From contig JAFXZT010000047.1 of the NCBI GenBank assembly GCA_017541145.1, forward strand, positions 1 through 50,350: DNA of 50,350 bases. Reading direction: 5' to 3'. Of the stretch, positions 1-8,461 are shown piece by piece. The number at the start of each line of letters is the position of its first letter. Within the stretch, counting starts at the first letter, position 1. Both the position numbers and the translations under genes were made by a program. This DNA is from Bacteroidales bacterium (lineage in GTDB: Bacteria > Bacteroidota > Bacteroidia > Bacteroidales > UBA3824). The notes beneath the pieces were generated by a model, which was not told the origin of the DNA, made no database searches, and saw only the letters and a program-made list of their open reading frames with translations.

Positions 1-51
1 ATTCAAGACTTGATTTTCGAATTTAGGACAGCTTATTCGGCAAAAGATTAA
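1..51 (+). CDS. C-terminal tail of an unidentified gene (partial)
   Basis: Frame 1 is open from the window edge to TAA at 49-51 and encodes IQDLIFEFRTAYSAKD, which has the composition of a real protein end. Only 16 residues are visible, so the product cannot be named. It could also be a chance open frame; nothing upstream is available to test this. Confidence 0.35.
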   Translation: MQDLIFEFRTAYSAKD

Positions 52-76
52 CCCTTTGCAATTTATAATCAAAAAA

Positions 77-104
77 AAGCCCTCCAGGTATGTGTAGAGG
101 GCTT
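77..104. terminator. Hairpin, possible terminator
   Basis: An 8-bp perfect inverted repeat (AAGCCCTC / GAGGGCTT) with a 12-nt loop lies between the partial gene and the caspase-like gene. The A-run (71-78) is on the left side, so the T-run that an intrinsic terminator needs is present only for leftward transcription, although the genes on both sides read rightward. It may still end the upstream transcript weakly. Confidence 0.45.
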
Positions 105-165
105 GGGAGCGTATTGTCAAATTTTTCTCGGACACTAATATTTGCAAATAAATTAAAAGATATTT

Positions 166-1041
166 ATGCGTTTCATAAAATCTTATATATTAACCTGTTT
201 GCTTATTTTAACTATCGCTTTGACAGCAACGGCGCAAGAAAAACGTGCCTTGTTTGTCGGTATTTCCAACTATCCGGAAAATTCAGGATTTGGAAAAATT
301 CACGGTGCAAATGATTTTGAGATTGTCGGCAAAATACTTAACAATCAAGGTTTTAACACTACTAAACTTTTAAACAATCAAGCCACTGCCGCTAATATCC
401 GTTCTGAAATTAAAAATCTTGTAACAAATTCTGTAAAAGCTAGTTACGTTTATATTCATTTTTCGTGTCACGGACAGCCGGTTGAGGATTTGCCGCCAAT
501 TGATGAGGACGACCTTTGGGATGAATCCGTTGTTGCTTATGATGCTAAAATCAAATATCAGTCAGGCGTTTACGAAGGTGAAAATCATATTCTTGATGAT
601 GAACTTTTCGTTTATTTCAATCAAATCAGAGAAAAAATCGGAGAAAATGGTTTATTGTGTGTTGTAATTGATGCTTGTCATTCCGGCACTTCGTCACGGG
701 ACGAAATTGAGGAGAATGATGTTGTTCGCGGAACGAAATTAGGATTTAGCGAGTCGGGTAAAATTTTTGCACCGAGAATCAACACGAAAAGTAATTTTCA
801 AATAGAGAAAAAGTCAGGTTTAGGCGATATCGTTATTCTTGAAGCCTGCCGTTCTTATCAGTTCAATAAGGAGGTTTTCAAAGACGGAAAATATTACGGT
901 TCATTGTCGTATTATGTCAGCAAAGTTATTGAAAAACAAAATATTGCGAAAAATTTAGATTGGATTCTAAAAGTCAGGGAATTGATGTCGGAAGACGGTA
1001 CTCTGACAAATCAAAATATGGTTTACGAAGCAAGTTTTTAA
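166..1041 (+). CDS. Secreted caspase-like (C14 / metacaspase-type) peptidase
   Basis: Predicted cysteine peptidase of the caspase-haemoglobinase fold, probably exported. Residues 1-24 form a signal peptide ending in ATAQ. The fold begins at ALFVGISNYP (res 28-37). The catalytic histidine is H102 in IHFSCHGQ, and the catalytic cysteine is C171 in VVIDACHSG. A second strand-rich part with ILEACRSYQ and GSLSYYVSKVI matches the small-subunit region. The length of 291 aa suits a single catalytic domain with no extra C-terminal module. A promoter-like TAATATTTG lies at 136-144 with TTG at 114-116. The gene converges on the DUF5131 gene with only 11 nt between stops and no visible terminator. Substrate and physiological role are unknown; bacterial members often process other proteins or act in stress responses. 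Confidence 0.85.
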   Translation: MRFIKSYILTCLLILTIALTATAQEKRALFVGISNYPENSGFGKIHGANDFEIVGKILNNQGFNTTKLLNNQATAANIRSEIKNLVTNSVKASYVYIHFSCHGQPVEDLPPIDEDDLWDESVVAYDAKIKYQSGVYEGENHILDDELFVYFNQIREKIGENGLLCVVIDACHSGTSSRDEIEENDVVRGTKLGFSESGKIFAPRINTKSNFQIEKKSGLGDIVILEACRSYQFNKEVFKDGKYYGSLSYYVSKVIEKQNIAKNLDWILKVRELMSEDGTLTNQNMVYEASF

Positions 1042-1052
1042 CAATACATGTT

Positions 1053-1856
1053 TTAATCGTGATAATCCTCGTTGCTCCATTCAAATTTTACTGTTTCGGG
1101 AACCATATATTTGCGAATTTTGTAGTCAATATTTGCTTTGTGCGCTTGGCTTAGTTGATAGCGACGCGGAATTCTGTACATCTTGCCGTCTTTTATAAAA
1201 CGCGCTCCTGTCTGATGAAAACGGAACGGAATTTCGCGTTCAATGCACTGCCGTCTGATGTTAAGAATCCAATCATAATTACATGGACGAGCGTCAATGC
1301 CCGATTCTCCGCTTGTTGCCACTTCCTCAATTTCTGGCGTGAGGTACGGTGAAAGGTTGATGTCGGTAAGCATCGGGGCAACCATAATACTTTTGTGTTT
1401 GATTGGAACTGATAAAAATATCGGCAGACGATAATCCGCCATAGCCTGATTTTCTACGGTGCAACCCACGAGAACATTGTTGTAACCGTCGCCCCAATCA
1501 TCGGGAAGGCATTCCATAAAACGGTCGATGCGTTTGGTGAAGAAATAGAACCAAAGGTCACTTCGCTGTTTTATCATCCGCCAACATTCGGGACGCCATT
1601 CGTCGGCATCTTTCAACAGAAAATCCGAAGTAAAACAAGTGAACACCACACGTCCGGATGGAATCTTCCAACTCTTGTCGCGGCGGCGTTTTACGGGCAG
1701 ATTGAAATTGGCTGTTTTTCTACATTCTTTGCTCGAAATTTCGCTGCCATACATCTCGTCCTGACGATAGACGTAACAATATTTGCAGCCCGAACTTATT
1801 TTTGTACAGCCGTGCCACGGGTTCCAATCAGCGTATATTTCCCATTGTTCTGACAT
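1053..1856 (-). CDS. DUF5131 family (phage Gp37/Gp68-like) protein
   Basis: 267 aa from the ATG at 1856, which begins MSEQWEIYADWNPWHGC; a longer frame reaches 1916 but adds an unconvincing leader. Family features are the N-terminal NPWHGCTKISSGCKYCYVY cluster, with a C-x6-C-x2-C spacing that resembles a radical-SAM-type metal site, then VFTCFTSDFLL, FFTKRIDRF, VLVGCTVENQ and the late GESGIDARPC and RFHQTGARF blocks. These proteins occur in phages and bacterial islands, sometimes beside three-Cys-motif partner proteins; no partner is seen here. The biochemical activity is not established. It lies 40 nt downstream of the DUF4421 gene on the same strand and may be co-transcribed with it. Confidence 0.8.
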   Translation of the reverse strand: MSEQWEIYADWNPWHGCTKISSGCKYCYVYRQDEMYGSEISSKECRKTANFNLPVKRRRDKSWKIPSGRVVFTCFTSDFLLKDADEWRPECWRMIKQRSDLWFYFFTKRIDRFMECLPDDWGDGYNNVLVGCTVENQAMADYRLPIFLSVPIKHKSIMVAPMLTDINLSPYLTPEIEEVATSGESGIDARPCNYDWILNIRRQCIEREIPFRFHQTGARFIKDGKMYRIPRRYQLSQAHKANIDYKIRKYMVPETVKFEWSNEDYHD

Positions 1857-1896
1857 CGTGATTATTTTTGTTGTTGCTGTAAAATTGAAATTTTTG

Positions 1897-2841
1897 TTAA
1901 AACCAAAATCCGGCAAAAAATCTGGTGATGTTTCTTACAAAACTTGTTGATACTTCGTTGTAATCGCCTAAAATTGTGGAATATAACACGTAATCTGTTC
2001 CAACAAAAATCCGTTTGAAATTGTATGATGCGGCAGCGCGTCCCCAGATGCAAAGATCTGTGACTTTGTATTTCATGCGATGCCGTTGTGATGATGTTTC
2101 AAGCTGATTTTTTTCCCACAAAACAAAGGTCGGAATTACAGAGGCGTGAAACAAAAACCTTTTTTTGGTAACATAATTGTAGCCGTAGCCTGCGCCAAAT
2201 CCTACACTGCGTGATGTAATATTGAAATCGCCTTTTTCCGTCTGCATTTTTGCGGCGGTGTACGATGAGCCCAGTAACACGCTTCCGCAGCTGTGTATTT
2301 GTGTGTATGACTTGTCGAATGCCGCCGGAAACGAGAATTTTTTGTTGTTGAAAACATAGTAAACCGAAAACATCTTCATGCCAAAATCGATGTCACCGCG
2401 TTGCAATGTTACCAAAGTGTCGTTGTTGTAAATTTCAGCCGAAAACGAGTTGGCACGGCAAAAATCGGTTTCAATTCCAAATCTGCGGCAAAAAAATCTG
2501 AAATTAAATTCCTTGTCGTTTTTGCGTCCTCGGTTTGGTTTTATGCTGTAGCCGAATCCGTATCCCCTGTAAGTGGCGTATATTCCGGATTTGTTGCTGA
2601 GATTTGTATAAAAATTGGCTCGGTTATCGTTTTTGTTAATCATAATTCCTATTGACGAAAAATCAGGGTGCAATGCCGCCATAAAACGTTTTTCCGGACG
2701 GCTAACGTAGTTCGTATCAAATCCTGAATTGAAGTAAAATGCTGATACTAAGCTGTCTGCCTTCATTATAAACCGTTTTTGGGCATACAGAGATACACTT
2801 GTTATCAATAATAATATTGTAAAAACTAATTTTATCATCAA
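1897..2841 (-). CDS. DUF4421 family outer-membrane protein
   Basis: 314 aa with a signal peptide (res 1-20, ending in LYAQ). The segment DTNYVSRPEKRFMAALHPD after the N-terminus and the alternating aromatic/glycine strands that follow (GYGFGYSIKPN, VGFGAGYGYNYV, and the terminal FFAGFWF with a final aromatic residue) match DUF4421 proteins of the Bacteroidota, thought to be small outer-membrane beta-barrels. Two start codons are adjacent (2841 and 2838). No catalytic residues can be pointed to, and its function is unknown. It is followed at 40 nt by the DUF5131 gene, an unusual pairing that may be accidental. Confidence 0.75.
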   Translation of the reverse strand: MMIKLVFTILLLITSVSLYAQKRFIMKADSLVSAFYFNSGFDTNYVSRPEKRFMAALHPDFSSIGIMINKNDNRANFYTNLSNKSGIYATYRGYGFGYSIKPNRGRKNDKEFNFRFFCRRFGIETDFCRANSFSAEIYNNDTLVTLQRGDIDFGMKMFSVYYVFNNKKFSFPAAFDKSYTQIHSCGSVLLGSSYTAAKMQTEKGDFNITSRSVGFGAGYGYNYVTKKRFLFHASVIPTFVLWEKNQLETSSQRHRMKYKVTDLCIWGRAAASYNFKRIFVGTDYVLYSTILGDYNEVSTSFVRNITRFFAGFWF

Positions 2842-2912
2842 TCGGTTTAGGTAATTTCTTTTGGGAAACTACAATGAATATGCCAATAACTTTATATTTT
2901 ACTGTAAATAAA

Positions 2913-2943
2913 AGAAGCATCAATTTTGTAGATTGATGCTTCT
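2913..2943 (-). terminator. Intrinsic terminator of the GH3 gene
   Basis: A perfect 12-bp inverted repeat (AGAAGCATCAAT / ATTGATGCTTCT) with a 7-nt loop starts 20 nt beyond the GH3 stop codon. In the leftward direction it is followed by a T-rich tract. Confidence 0.8.
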
Positions 2944-2963
2944 GATTTTCAATTTGTTGTTTG

Positions 2964-5312
2964 TTATTTTTTTATAACTTCAAAATTTTGTTTCGGACGC
3001 AAAACATCGCTGCATTTTTCTGTGAATGTATTGTTGATTGCAACGGTTTTTACTTGTGCAAAATTTTCGGAAGAATTGCCGGCTTTGAATTGATATTCAC
3101 CTTTTTCCATTTTCCAACTTGAAGTTTCTGAATCAAACGAAGCCATTTCTTTGTACGAAATTTCCATTTCCAAAGTTTGTTCTTCGCCGGGGTTCAAAAG
3201 TTTGGTTTTCTTGAATGCTTTCAATTCTATTTCCGGTTTATAAAGTTCTGATTTCGGTGCTGTTACATAAATTTCTGCAACTTCTTTTCCTGCTGTTTTT
3301 CCGGTATTTTTTACTTTGATTTTTACAGTAATTTTGTCGTTTTGATCAGCAACTTCCAAATCAGAAAATTCAAATGTTGTATAACTCAAACCGTAGCCGA
3401 ACGGAAATTTTGTCTTTTTGCCAAAACTGCTGAAATATCTGTATCCTACAAAAATGTCTTCGTAATAATTTGTAAAATCAAGATTTTCATCGTTGTGACG
3501 TTCTGTACCGCGTCCGAACATCGATTTGTTGTTGGCTTCGTAATCGTAAGGGAAATTTTTCGCTGACGGATAATCGAAATAATCTTCGGCAAATGATACC
3601 GGCAATTTTCCTGACGGATTGTCTTTGCCAAGTAAGATGTCAGCAACGGCATTGCCGCCTTCTTGACCGCCCATCCAGCTGAGTATCACTGCATCAGGAG
3701 TGTCAACCCAAGATTTGGTTTCTATTACGCCGCCGGTATTGAGTATTACGATTACTTTTTTACCGAGTTTTGAAAATGCTTTTTGTACCGAATTCAGCAA
3801 TTTTTTCTCGTTGTCTTGAAGATAAAAATCCGCAATTCTTCTGTCGCGAAATTCTCCGCTGCATCGTCCTATTGTGATTACTGCTGCATCGTTTTTTTTC
3901 GCAAATTCAGTTAAATCCTGATCGGAAATTTCAAAGTTTTCCGGCATGAATTTGTAAACAAAAGCATTGTTAATTGTTGTGTCGGCATCGTGAATTTTGC
4001 GTTGTTTTTCAATCTCTTGTGTGTAACGGTTTTCAAGATTTTCATCGATATTCAAGCCCGCATTTCTCAATCCTTCGGTAAGCGATACGGTGTGTTCTTC
4101 GTTGACATCGCCCGAACCTGTACCGCCCGAAACAAATTCGTAACTGATTGTACCGAAAACTGCTACATCTTTAACGTTTTTCAGCGGCAAAGCATTGTTT
4201 TTGTTGGTGAGCAAAATTATACCTTCAGCGGCTGATTGACGGGTGATTTTTGCGTGTGCCGGCATGTCGGGTTTGTTGCTGAATTTGTAACCTTGAAATC
4301 TCGGTGTTTTGAGAATCAGTTCCAAAATGCGTTTTATATTTTGATCCATGGCTTGTTTGTCAATTTTACCGTTTTTCAAGCCTTCTTTTATTTGATTGTA
4401 CTGATTATCAGTTCCCGGCATCAGCAAATCGTTGCCTGAATTTACTTGCGCTGTTGCATCAAGTCCGGCAAACCAATCGGTCATTACCAAACCTTTGAAA
4501 GCCATATCTTTGCGCAATACCGAATCGTTCAATTCTTTGGATTCCGAAGTGTAAGTGCCGTTCAGATAATTGTAAGAAGTCATTACTGTCCAAGGATTTG
4601 CATCGTTGATTGCGATGTCAAACTGTCGGAAATATATTTCTCTCTGAGCGCGGGTGGATACTCTGGAATCGGTGCTGTTTCTGAAAGTTTCCTGATTGTT
4701 GCATGCAAAATGTTTTATCGAAGTTCCCACGCCGTTGCTCTGAATTCCTTTGATAATTGAGGCGGCGATTTTGCCTGCCAACAGTGGATCTTCCGAGTAA
4801 TATTCATAATTTCTGCCGCATAACGGATTTCGGTGAATATTAACGCCCGGACCGAGAATTACGTCCACTCCGTATTCCTTAACTTCTTGACCCATAGCTT
4901 TTCCAACCTCTTCCACCAAATCCTGATTCCAAGTGCTGGCAAGCATTGTTGCCACCGGAAACGCTGTACAATAGTAAGTTTCGGTAGAATCGTTTCTTTT
5001 TGGCGAAATTCTCAAACCCGCAGGTCCGTCTGCCAAAACTATCGACGGAATTCCCAAACGCGGTATTCCGTGAGTTGTGCCGGCTGCTCCGGGTATGATA
5101 TCGTCGTTTGCGCCTACCACGCCTACCGGTTCTTCGATGTTTTTCATTCCGCAGCCCAGAAGCAACATTATTTTCTCGTCTTCTGTCATGGCTGCCACTA
5201 CGTCGTCAAGTTTGTCAACACCAAGTTTCGGAGCTTTGTCGCCGCCGCAACTTGTTGAAAATAACGTTGTTGCTGATATTATTCCCATGATTAATTTTTT
5301 GACTCTTTTCAT
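2964..5312 (-). CDS. Glycoside hydrolase family 3 beta-glucosidase-like lipoprotein
   Basis: 782 aa. A short hydrophobic leader ends in FSTSCGG, so the protein is probably lipidated at C22 and anchored in the envelope. The GH3 N-terminal barrel covers about res 35-350, with HGIPRLGIPSIVLADGPAG, substrate-binding KHFACNNQE (200-208) and the likely nucleophile D279 in GLVMTDW. The GH3 C-terminal domain (about 380-610) contains AVITIGRCSGEFRDR, VIVILNTGGVIE and ILSWMGGQEGGNAVADIL. A fibronectin-III-like domain closes the protein (about 680-755). It should release glucose or related sugars from beta-linked oligosaccharides; the exact linkage cannot be read from sequence. No SusC/SusD pair is nearby, so this is not a typical polysaccharide utilisation locus. 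Confidence 0.92.
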   Translation of the reverse strand: MKRVKKLIMGIISATTLFSTSCGGDKAPKLGVDKLDDVVAAMTEDEKIMLLLGCGMKNIEEPVGVVGANDDIIPGAAGTTHGIPRLGIPSIVLADGPAGLRISPKRNDSTETYYCTAFPVATMLASTWNQDLVEEVGKAMGQEVKEYGVDVILGPGVNIHRNPLCGRNYEYYSEDPLLAGKIAASIIKGIQSNGVGTSIKHFACNNQETFRNSTDSRVSTRAQREIYFRQFDIAINDANPWTVMTSYNYLNGTYTSESKELNDSVLRKDMAFKGLVMTDWFAGLDATAQVNSGNDLLMPGTDNQYNQIKEGLKNGKIDKQAMDQNIKRILELILKTPRFQGYKFSNKPDMPAHAKITRQSAAEGIILLTNKNNALPLKNVKDVAVFGTISYEFVSGGTGSGDVNEEHTVSLTEGLRNAGLNIDENLENRYTQEIEKQRKIHDADTTINNAFVYKFMPENFEISDQDLTEFAKKNDAAVITIGRCSGEFRDRRIADFYLQDNEKKLLNSVQKAFSKLGKKVIVILNTGGVIETKSWVDTPDAVILSWMGGQEGGNAVADILLGKDNPSGKLPVSFAEDYFDYPSAKNFPYDYEANNKSMFGRGTERHNDENLDFTNYYEDIFVGYRYFSSFGKKTKFPFGYGLSYTTFEFSDLEVADQNDKITVKIKVKNTGKTAGKEVAEIYVTAPKSELYKPEIELKAFKKTKLLNPGEEQTLEMEISYKEMASFDSETSSWKMEKGEYQFKAGNSSENFAQVKTVAINNTFTEKCSDVLRPKQNFEVIKK

Positions 5313-5364
5313 TATAATCAGTATATTAAGTTAAAAAAAAATTATTAGTAGTTTCGTGCGGTTT

Positions 5365-6441
5365 TTACTTTAATTTGTAAAAAGTTTTGTCACCGTTGTT
5401 TTGCACTTTGTAATTATTTTTGTATGAATATTTTGTAACTTCCGGGTTTGAGATATTTGTCTTGCCGTCGGGAGTTGTGATTTTTACACTGTGTTTTGTT
5501 TCACGGTTGTTTTTATCGTACTCATATTCATCTATTTGCAAACTTTTTATCGTGTCTGCATCAAACTGTTCCAAAGTGATTTTTATTAGTTGGTTTTTGG
5601 CGTTATAATTTCTTGTTTCGGTTAAAATCTTTTTGCTGTCGTCCACCGTTTTCTTTATCAAATTGCCTTTCTCGTCATAATCTAAAGTTATGGTTTCCAG
5701 ATTGATAACTTCGTCTTCTGAATTTATTTTGTATTCATGTTTTGAGTAGACTAACTGATATTTTTCGCCGATTTTTTCGTATTTTCCCGACCATGTTGAC
5801 AGCCATTTGTAGTAAGAATTGTTAGGTTTGTTTGTAACATTATCTTTTGTAATTTGCTGTTCCAAGGTTTGAATCAATGTATCGTTACCCAAATTATCAT
5901 CGTAAATAAATTGGGTTTGAATTGCAGTAATTTCGCCGTTTTTCGATTTTTGTTCTGCAATTTTTACCAACACCGTATCTTTGTATTCGTATTTTGTCGT
6001 ATAGTTTTTTACGTCGGGATTGTTAGTCTGAAAATCACAGCTAAGTAACTTTCCGTCAGCGCTGTACGTGTAGGCAAATTGTTCTTCGTAATTGTCTTTT
6101 GAATTTCTTTTTGTTGATACCAATTTGCCTTGTTCGTTGTAAATATTATGTTCGGCAAATATTGTTTTTCCACTGTCAATAATTTCGTGCAAAGTAATAT
6201 TTCCGTCGGGATTGTAAATCCATTTTTCTTTCACATTGCCTTCCTTGTCGTAGCTTTTTAGCGGCGTGTCCCAATCCACTTCATTTGGTTTGGCTTTTAT
6301 TTCATCGTTTTTGGGATCGTTTTGGACGTAAATCTCTGTTGAATCTTCTGTAGATTTCGTCGTTTTGTTGTAGTTTCCGTTGGATTCGCAGGCTGCAAAA
6401 GCTACAGCAAAGACTGCAATCGTCAAAATTTTTTGTTTCAT
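5365..6441 (-). CDS. YD-repeat-like lipoprotein, paralogue 1
   Basis: 358 aa; the leader ends in AFAAC, so the mature protein is lipidated at C18. After a polar linker the sequence consists of about 20-residue units of the kind YDEKGNLIKK, YDKNNRETKH, YNEQGKLVST and YTYSADGKLL, the pattern of YD (Rhs-like) repeats that build extended beta-sheet. VDWDTPLKSYDKEGN at about res 54-68 marks the start of the repeats, and the end KYSYKNNYKVQNNGDKTFYKLK resembles the end of its neighbour. It has no toxin or catalytic domain. It shares layout and C-terminal motif with the next gene upstream, 127 bp away, so the two are a tandem duplication. The role is unknown. Confidence 0.7.
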   Translation of the reverse strand: MKQKILTIAVFAVAFAACESNGNYNKTTKSTEDSTEIYVQNDPKNDEIKAKPNEVDWDTPLKSYDKEGNVKEKWIYNPDGNITLHEIIDSGKTIFAEHNIYNEQGKLVSTKRNSKDNYEEQFAYTYSADGKLLSCDFQTNNPDVKNYTTKYEYKDTVLVKIAEQKSKNGEITAIQTQFIYDDNLGNDTLIQTLEQQITKDNVTNKPNNSYYKWLSTWSGKYEKIGEKYQLVYSKHEYKINSEDEVINLETITLDYDEKGNLIKKTVDDSKKILTETRNYNAKNQLIKITLEQFDADTIKSLQIDEYEYDKNNRETKHSVKITTPDGKTNISNPEVTKYSYKNNYKVQNNGDKTFYKLK

Positions 6442-6568
6442 TTTTTGTTTTTTGACTGTGAAATATTTTGTGTTTACTTTTTATTTTATCATTCTTTCCT
6501 ATTTTTTTTTGAGTTATTAATTTTTTTTGACTTTTTGTTGACATCAATTATTGATTTTTTGCGGTTTG

Positions 6569-7447
6569 CTATTTAAACATGAAAAATGTTTTTTCGCCGG
6601 TGTTTGCTATACGGCAATTTTGGTCGTAAGTATAAGTTTCGATGTTCTCTATCAGCGCGTTAGCCGCAAAATCTTTATTGATAGTTTTGTGTTTGATTAT
6701 TCTGTTGTATTTGTCGTATTCAAATTCGTCAGACGAAATCAATCCGTCTTCAGGATGTTCGATTTTTATTTGTGTAACATTTCCGTTCTCGTCGTAATCG
6801 TATGTAGTTGAGCTTGTTAGCCAAGGAGCTTGCTCGCCTTTATACTTCATTTTGTGAACTGCTTTCAGTTTGTTTTTTCCGTTTACAGTTACATATTCCA
6901 TTTTTTGCAATTCGCACATAATTCCGGGGTCGGATACTGATTGTATCAATGTATCGTTGCCGTTTTCGTCTGAATAATAATTCTTTACAATTGGCTGAGC
7001 TGAACTTGCAATTTTCAACGATTCTGTTTTTTTGTTACCGTTGTATTCATATTTTGCAGTGCTCGATTCTTTGGTTTCGTTTTCCAAATATGTGCGGCTT
7101 GTTATACGGTTTTGCTTGTCGTAACCGTATTTTATCAAGGCTTTTTTGCTGTCTTTTACAAACATCTTGCGTTCGCAAATCATATTGTTCAACGAATCGT
7201 AAGTATATGTTTTTTCGAGAGTTAAGTTTCCGTTGCTGTATTCATCGGTTTTTATCAACTGGTTTTGTTCGTTGTATTCTTGAACTATCGAAGTGTCACC
7301 ATTTGATAGAATTTTGCAAATTTCTTTTTCCCAGTCAACATCTTCCGGTGAATGGTAAACTTTTTCTGTTTTTACCGTGTTGGAATTTGTGCATGCTGAA
7401 ATTCCAAACGTAACAATTGTTATTGCTGTCAATACTGATTTTTTCAT
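6569..7447 (-). CDS. YD-repeat-like lipoprotein, paralogue 2
   Basis: 292 aa with a lipoprotein leader ending in GISAC. It follows the plan of its neighbour at 5365-6441: a polar linker, VDWEKEI near res 39, then repeats such as YNEQNQLIKT, YDSLNNMICE, YDKQNRITSR, YDENGNVTQI and YDKYNRIIKH, and a closing block RIANTGEKTFFMFK that parallels NNGDKTFYKLK in the other copy. A good Bacteroides-type promoter lies at 7519-7526, so both paralogues may be read from one transcript. It has no enzymatic motif. It could be a surface adhesin or scaffold, but this is only inference from the repeats. Confidence 0.7.
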   Translation of the reverse strand: MKKSVLTAITIVTFGISACTNSNTVKTEKVYHSPEDVDWEKEICKILSNGDTSIVQEYNEQNQLIKTDEYSNGNLTLEKTYTYDSLNNMICERKMFVKDSKKALIKYGYDKQNRITSRTYLENETKESSTAKYEYNGNKKTESLKIASSAQPIVKNYYSDENGNDTLIQSVSDPGIMCELQKMEYVTVNGKNKLKAVHKMKYKGEQAPWLTSSTTYDYDENGNVTQIKIEHPEDGLISSDEFEYDKYNRIIKHKTINKDFAANALIENIETYTYDQNCRIANTGEKTFFMFK

Positions 7448-7518
7448 GGTTGTTGTTTATAAAATTTTTTCTAATAATTTGTTTTTATTTTTCTGGTAAA
7501 AATTATTTGTTATCGAAG

Positions 7519-7526
7519 CAAATTTA
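7519..7526 (-). promoter_or_regulatory. Promoter -7 element of the YD-repeat lipoproteins
   Basis: On the minus strand this reads TAAATTTG, an exact match to the Bacteroides -7 consensus TAnnTTTG. A TTTG -33 element lies 21 nt upstream at 7548-7551 (minus strand). The predicted leader is about 65 nt. Confidence 0.65.
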
Positions 7527-7616
7527 ATCAAAAAATCTTTTATAATCCAAAAAAAATTGTAATAAAAAATTTTGTTTTGAGGTTGAAATTTGATTTGTAA
7601 AGATGTTAAAAAAAAA

Positions 7617-7649
7617 AACTCCGGACAACATCTCTGTTTTTCCGGAGTT
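7617..7649 (-). terminator. Intrinsic terminator of nadD
   Basis: A perfect 9-bp stem (AACTCCGGA / TCCGGAGTT) is followed in the leftward direction by a run of ten T residues. It lies 25 nt past the nadD stop codon. Confidence 0.88.
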
Positions 7650-7673
7650 GAGTAAATATTTTTGTAGTAAAAT

Positions 7674-8267
7674 CTATTCTTCTTTTTTCTTCTTTTTCTT
7701 GTAAAAATTCATTTCATCGAGATATTCCCATGCTTTTTCCGGCATGAAAAATCTTACGTCGTTGCCGTTTTGAATGGATTCGCGGATAAATGTGCTTGAT
7801 ACTTCGATTATAGGTGTGTTTACCAGCGTAATATTCGGATGATTTTTCATCGGTCCGCCGTCGCTGCCATTTCTCGGAAAAACAATAATATGGTAATTTT
7901 CAACTATTTGCTCCGAATTTTTCCATCTGTCCAAACGTTCCAAATTGTCGGTTCCCATTATCAGATAAAACTCTCGAGTCGGATATTTTTCTTTCAAATA
8001 AGTGAGTGTATCGATAGTGTAAGATGGTTTCGGCATTGAAAATTCGATGTCGCAGGCTTGAAACTTTTTGTAACCTTCAATTGCTCGGTTTACAAGTTCA
8101 AGTCTTTGATAATCGGGTAGGAGAGACTCTTTTTGTTTGAACGGGTTTTGCGGGCTGATTACAAACCATAGATAGTCCAATTCTGAATATTCCACCAGAT
8201 AGTTTGCAAGCATCAAGTGTCCGTTGTGTATCGGATTAAAAGACCCGAAGTAAAGTCCTGTTTTCAT
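7674..8267 (-). CDS. nadD: Nicotinate-nucleotide adenylyltransferase NadD
   Basis: Cytoplasmic enzyme of NAD synthesis that transfers AMP from ATP to nicotinate mononucleotide. At 197 aa it has the usual length. The nucleotidyltransferase signature GLYFGSFNPIHNGH (res 4-17) has both histidines of the (H/T)xGH motif region. PQNPFKQK, IMGTDNLERLDRWKN and the C-terminal VSSTFIRESI (the ISSTxIR motif) are all present. The C-terminus is a lysine-rich tail KKKKKKEE. It stands alone, between its terminator and the hairpin at 8377-8452, and no clear promoter was found in the 109 bp before it. Confidence 0.96.
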   Translation of the reverse strand: MKTGLYFGSFNPIHNGHLMLANYLVEYSELDYLWFVISPQNPFKQKESLLPDYQRLELVNRAIEGYKKFQACDIEFSMPKPSYTIDTLTYLKEKYPTREFYLIMGTDNLERLDRWKNSEQIVENYHIIVFPRNGSDGGPMKNHPNITLVNTPIIEVSSTFIRESIQNGNDVRFFMPEKAWEYLDEMNFYKKKKKKEE

Positions 8268-8376
8268 TTTTTTTAGACATTTGTTTTTGTGAATTTATAT
8301 TGCTTTTTGTGACGGTTAAATCTTTGTTTTACAGTTATTTACAGTAATAAAAGATGTTAACGTTCGAGCACAAAAA

Positions 8377-8452
8377 AAGGATTGAAACTTTGATTAGAAA
8401 TTTCGCTGCGAAAATAAAAATTTCCGTAGTAAAAATCAAAGTTTCAATCCTT
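8377..8452 (-). terminator. Long 19-bp hairpin, terminator of the SPOR-like gene
   Basis: Arms 8377-8395 and 8434-8452 are a perfect 19-bp inverted repeat, and the arm nearest nadD is preceded by seven A residues (a T-run for leftward transcripts). The 38-nt loop holds further small inverted repeats (TTTCGC/GCGAAA and GAAATTT/AAATTTC). The stem is much longer than those of the other terminators here. It begins 9 nt beyond the stop codon of the gene at 8462-9079. Confidence 0.7.
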
Positions 8453-8461
8453 GAAAGTTGA

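Noticed and set aside
4833-5258. 141-aa plus-strand open frame opposite the GH3 gene
   Set aside because: It is a shadow of the GH3 coding sequence with Cys/Ser/Arg-rich composition and no motif.
2964-7447. Polysaccharide utilisation locus around the GH3 gene
   Set aside because: No SusC/SusD-like genes or sugar sensors are present; the neighbours are repeat lipoproteins.
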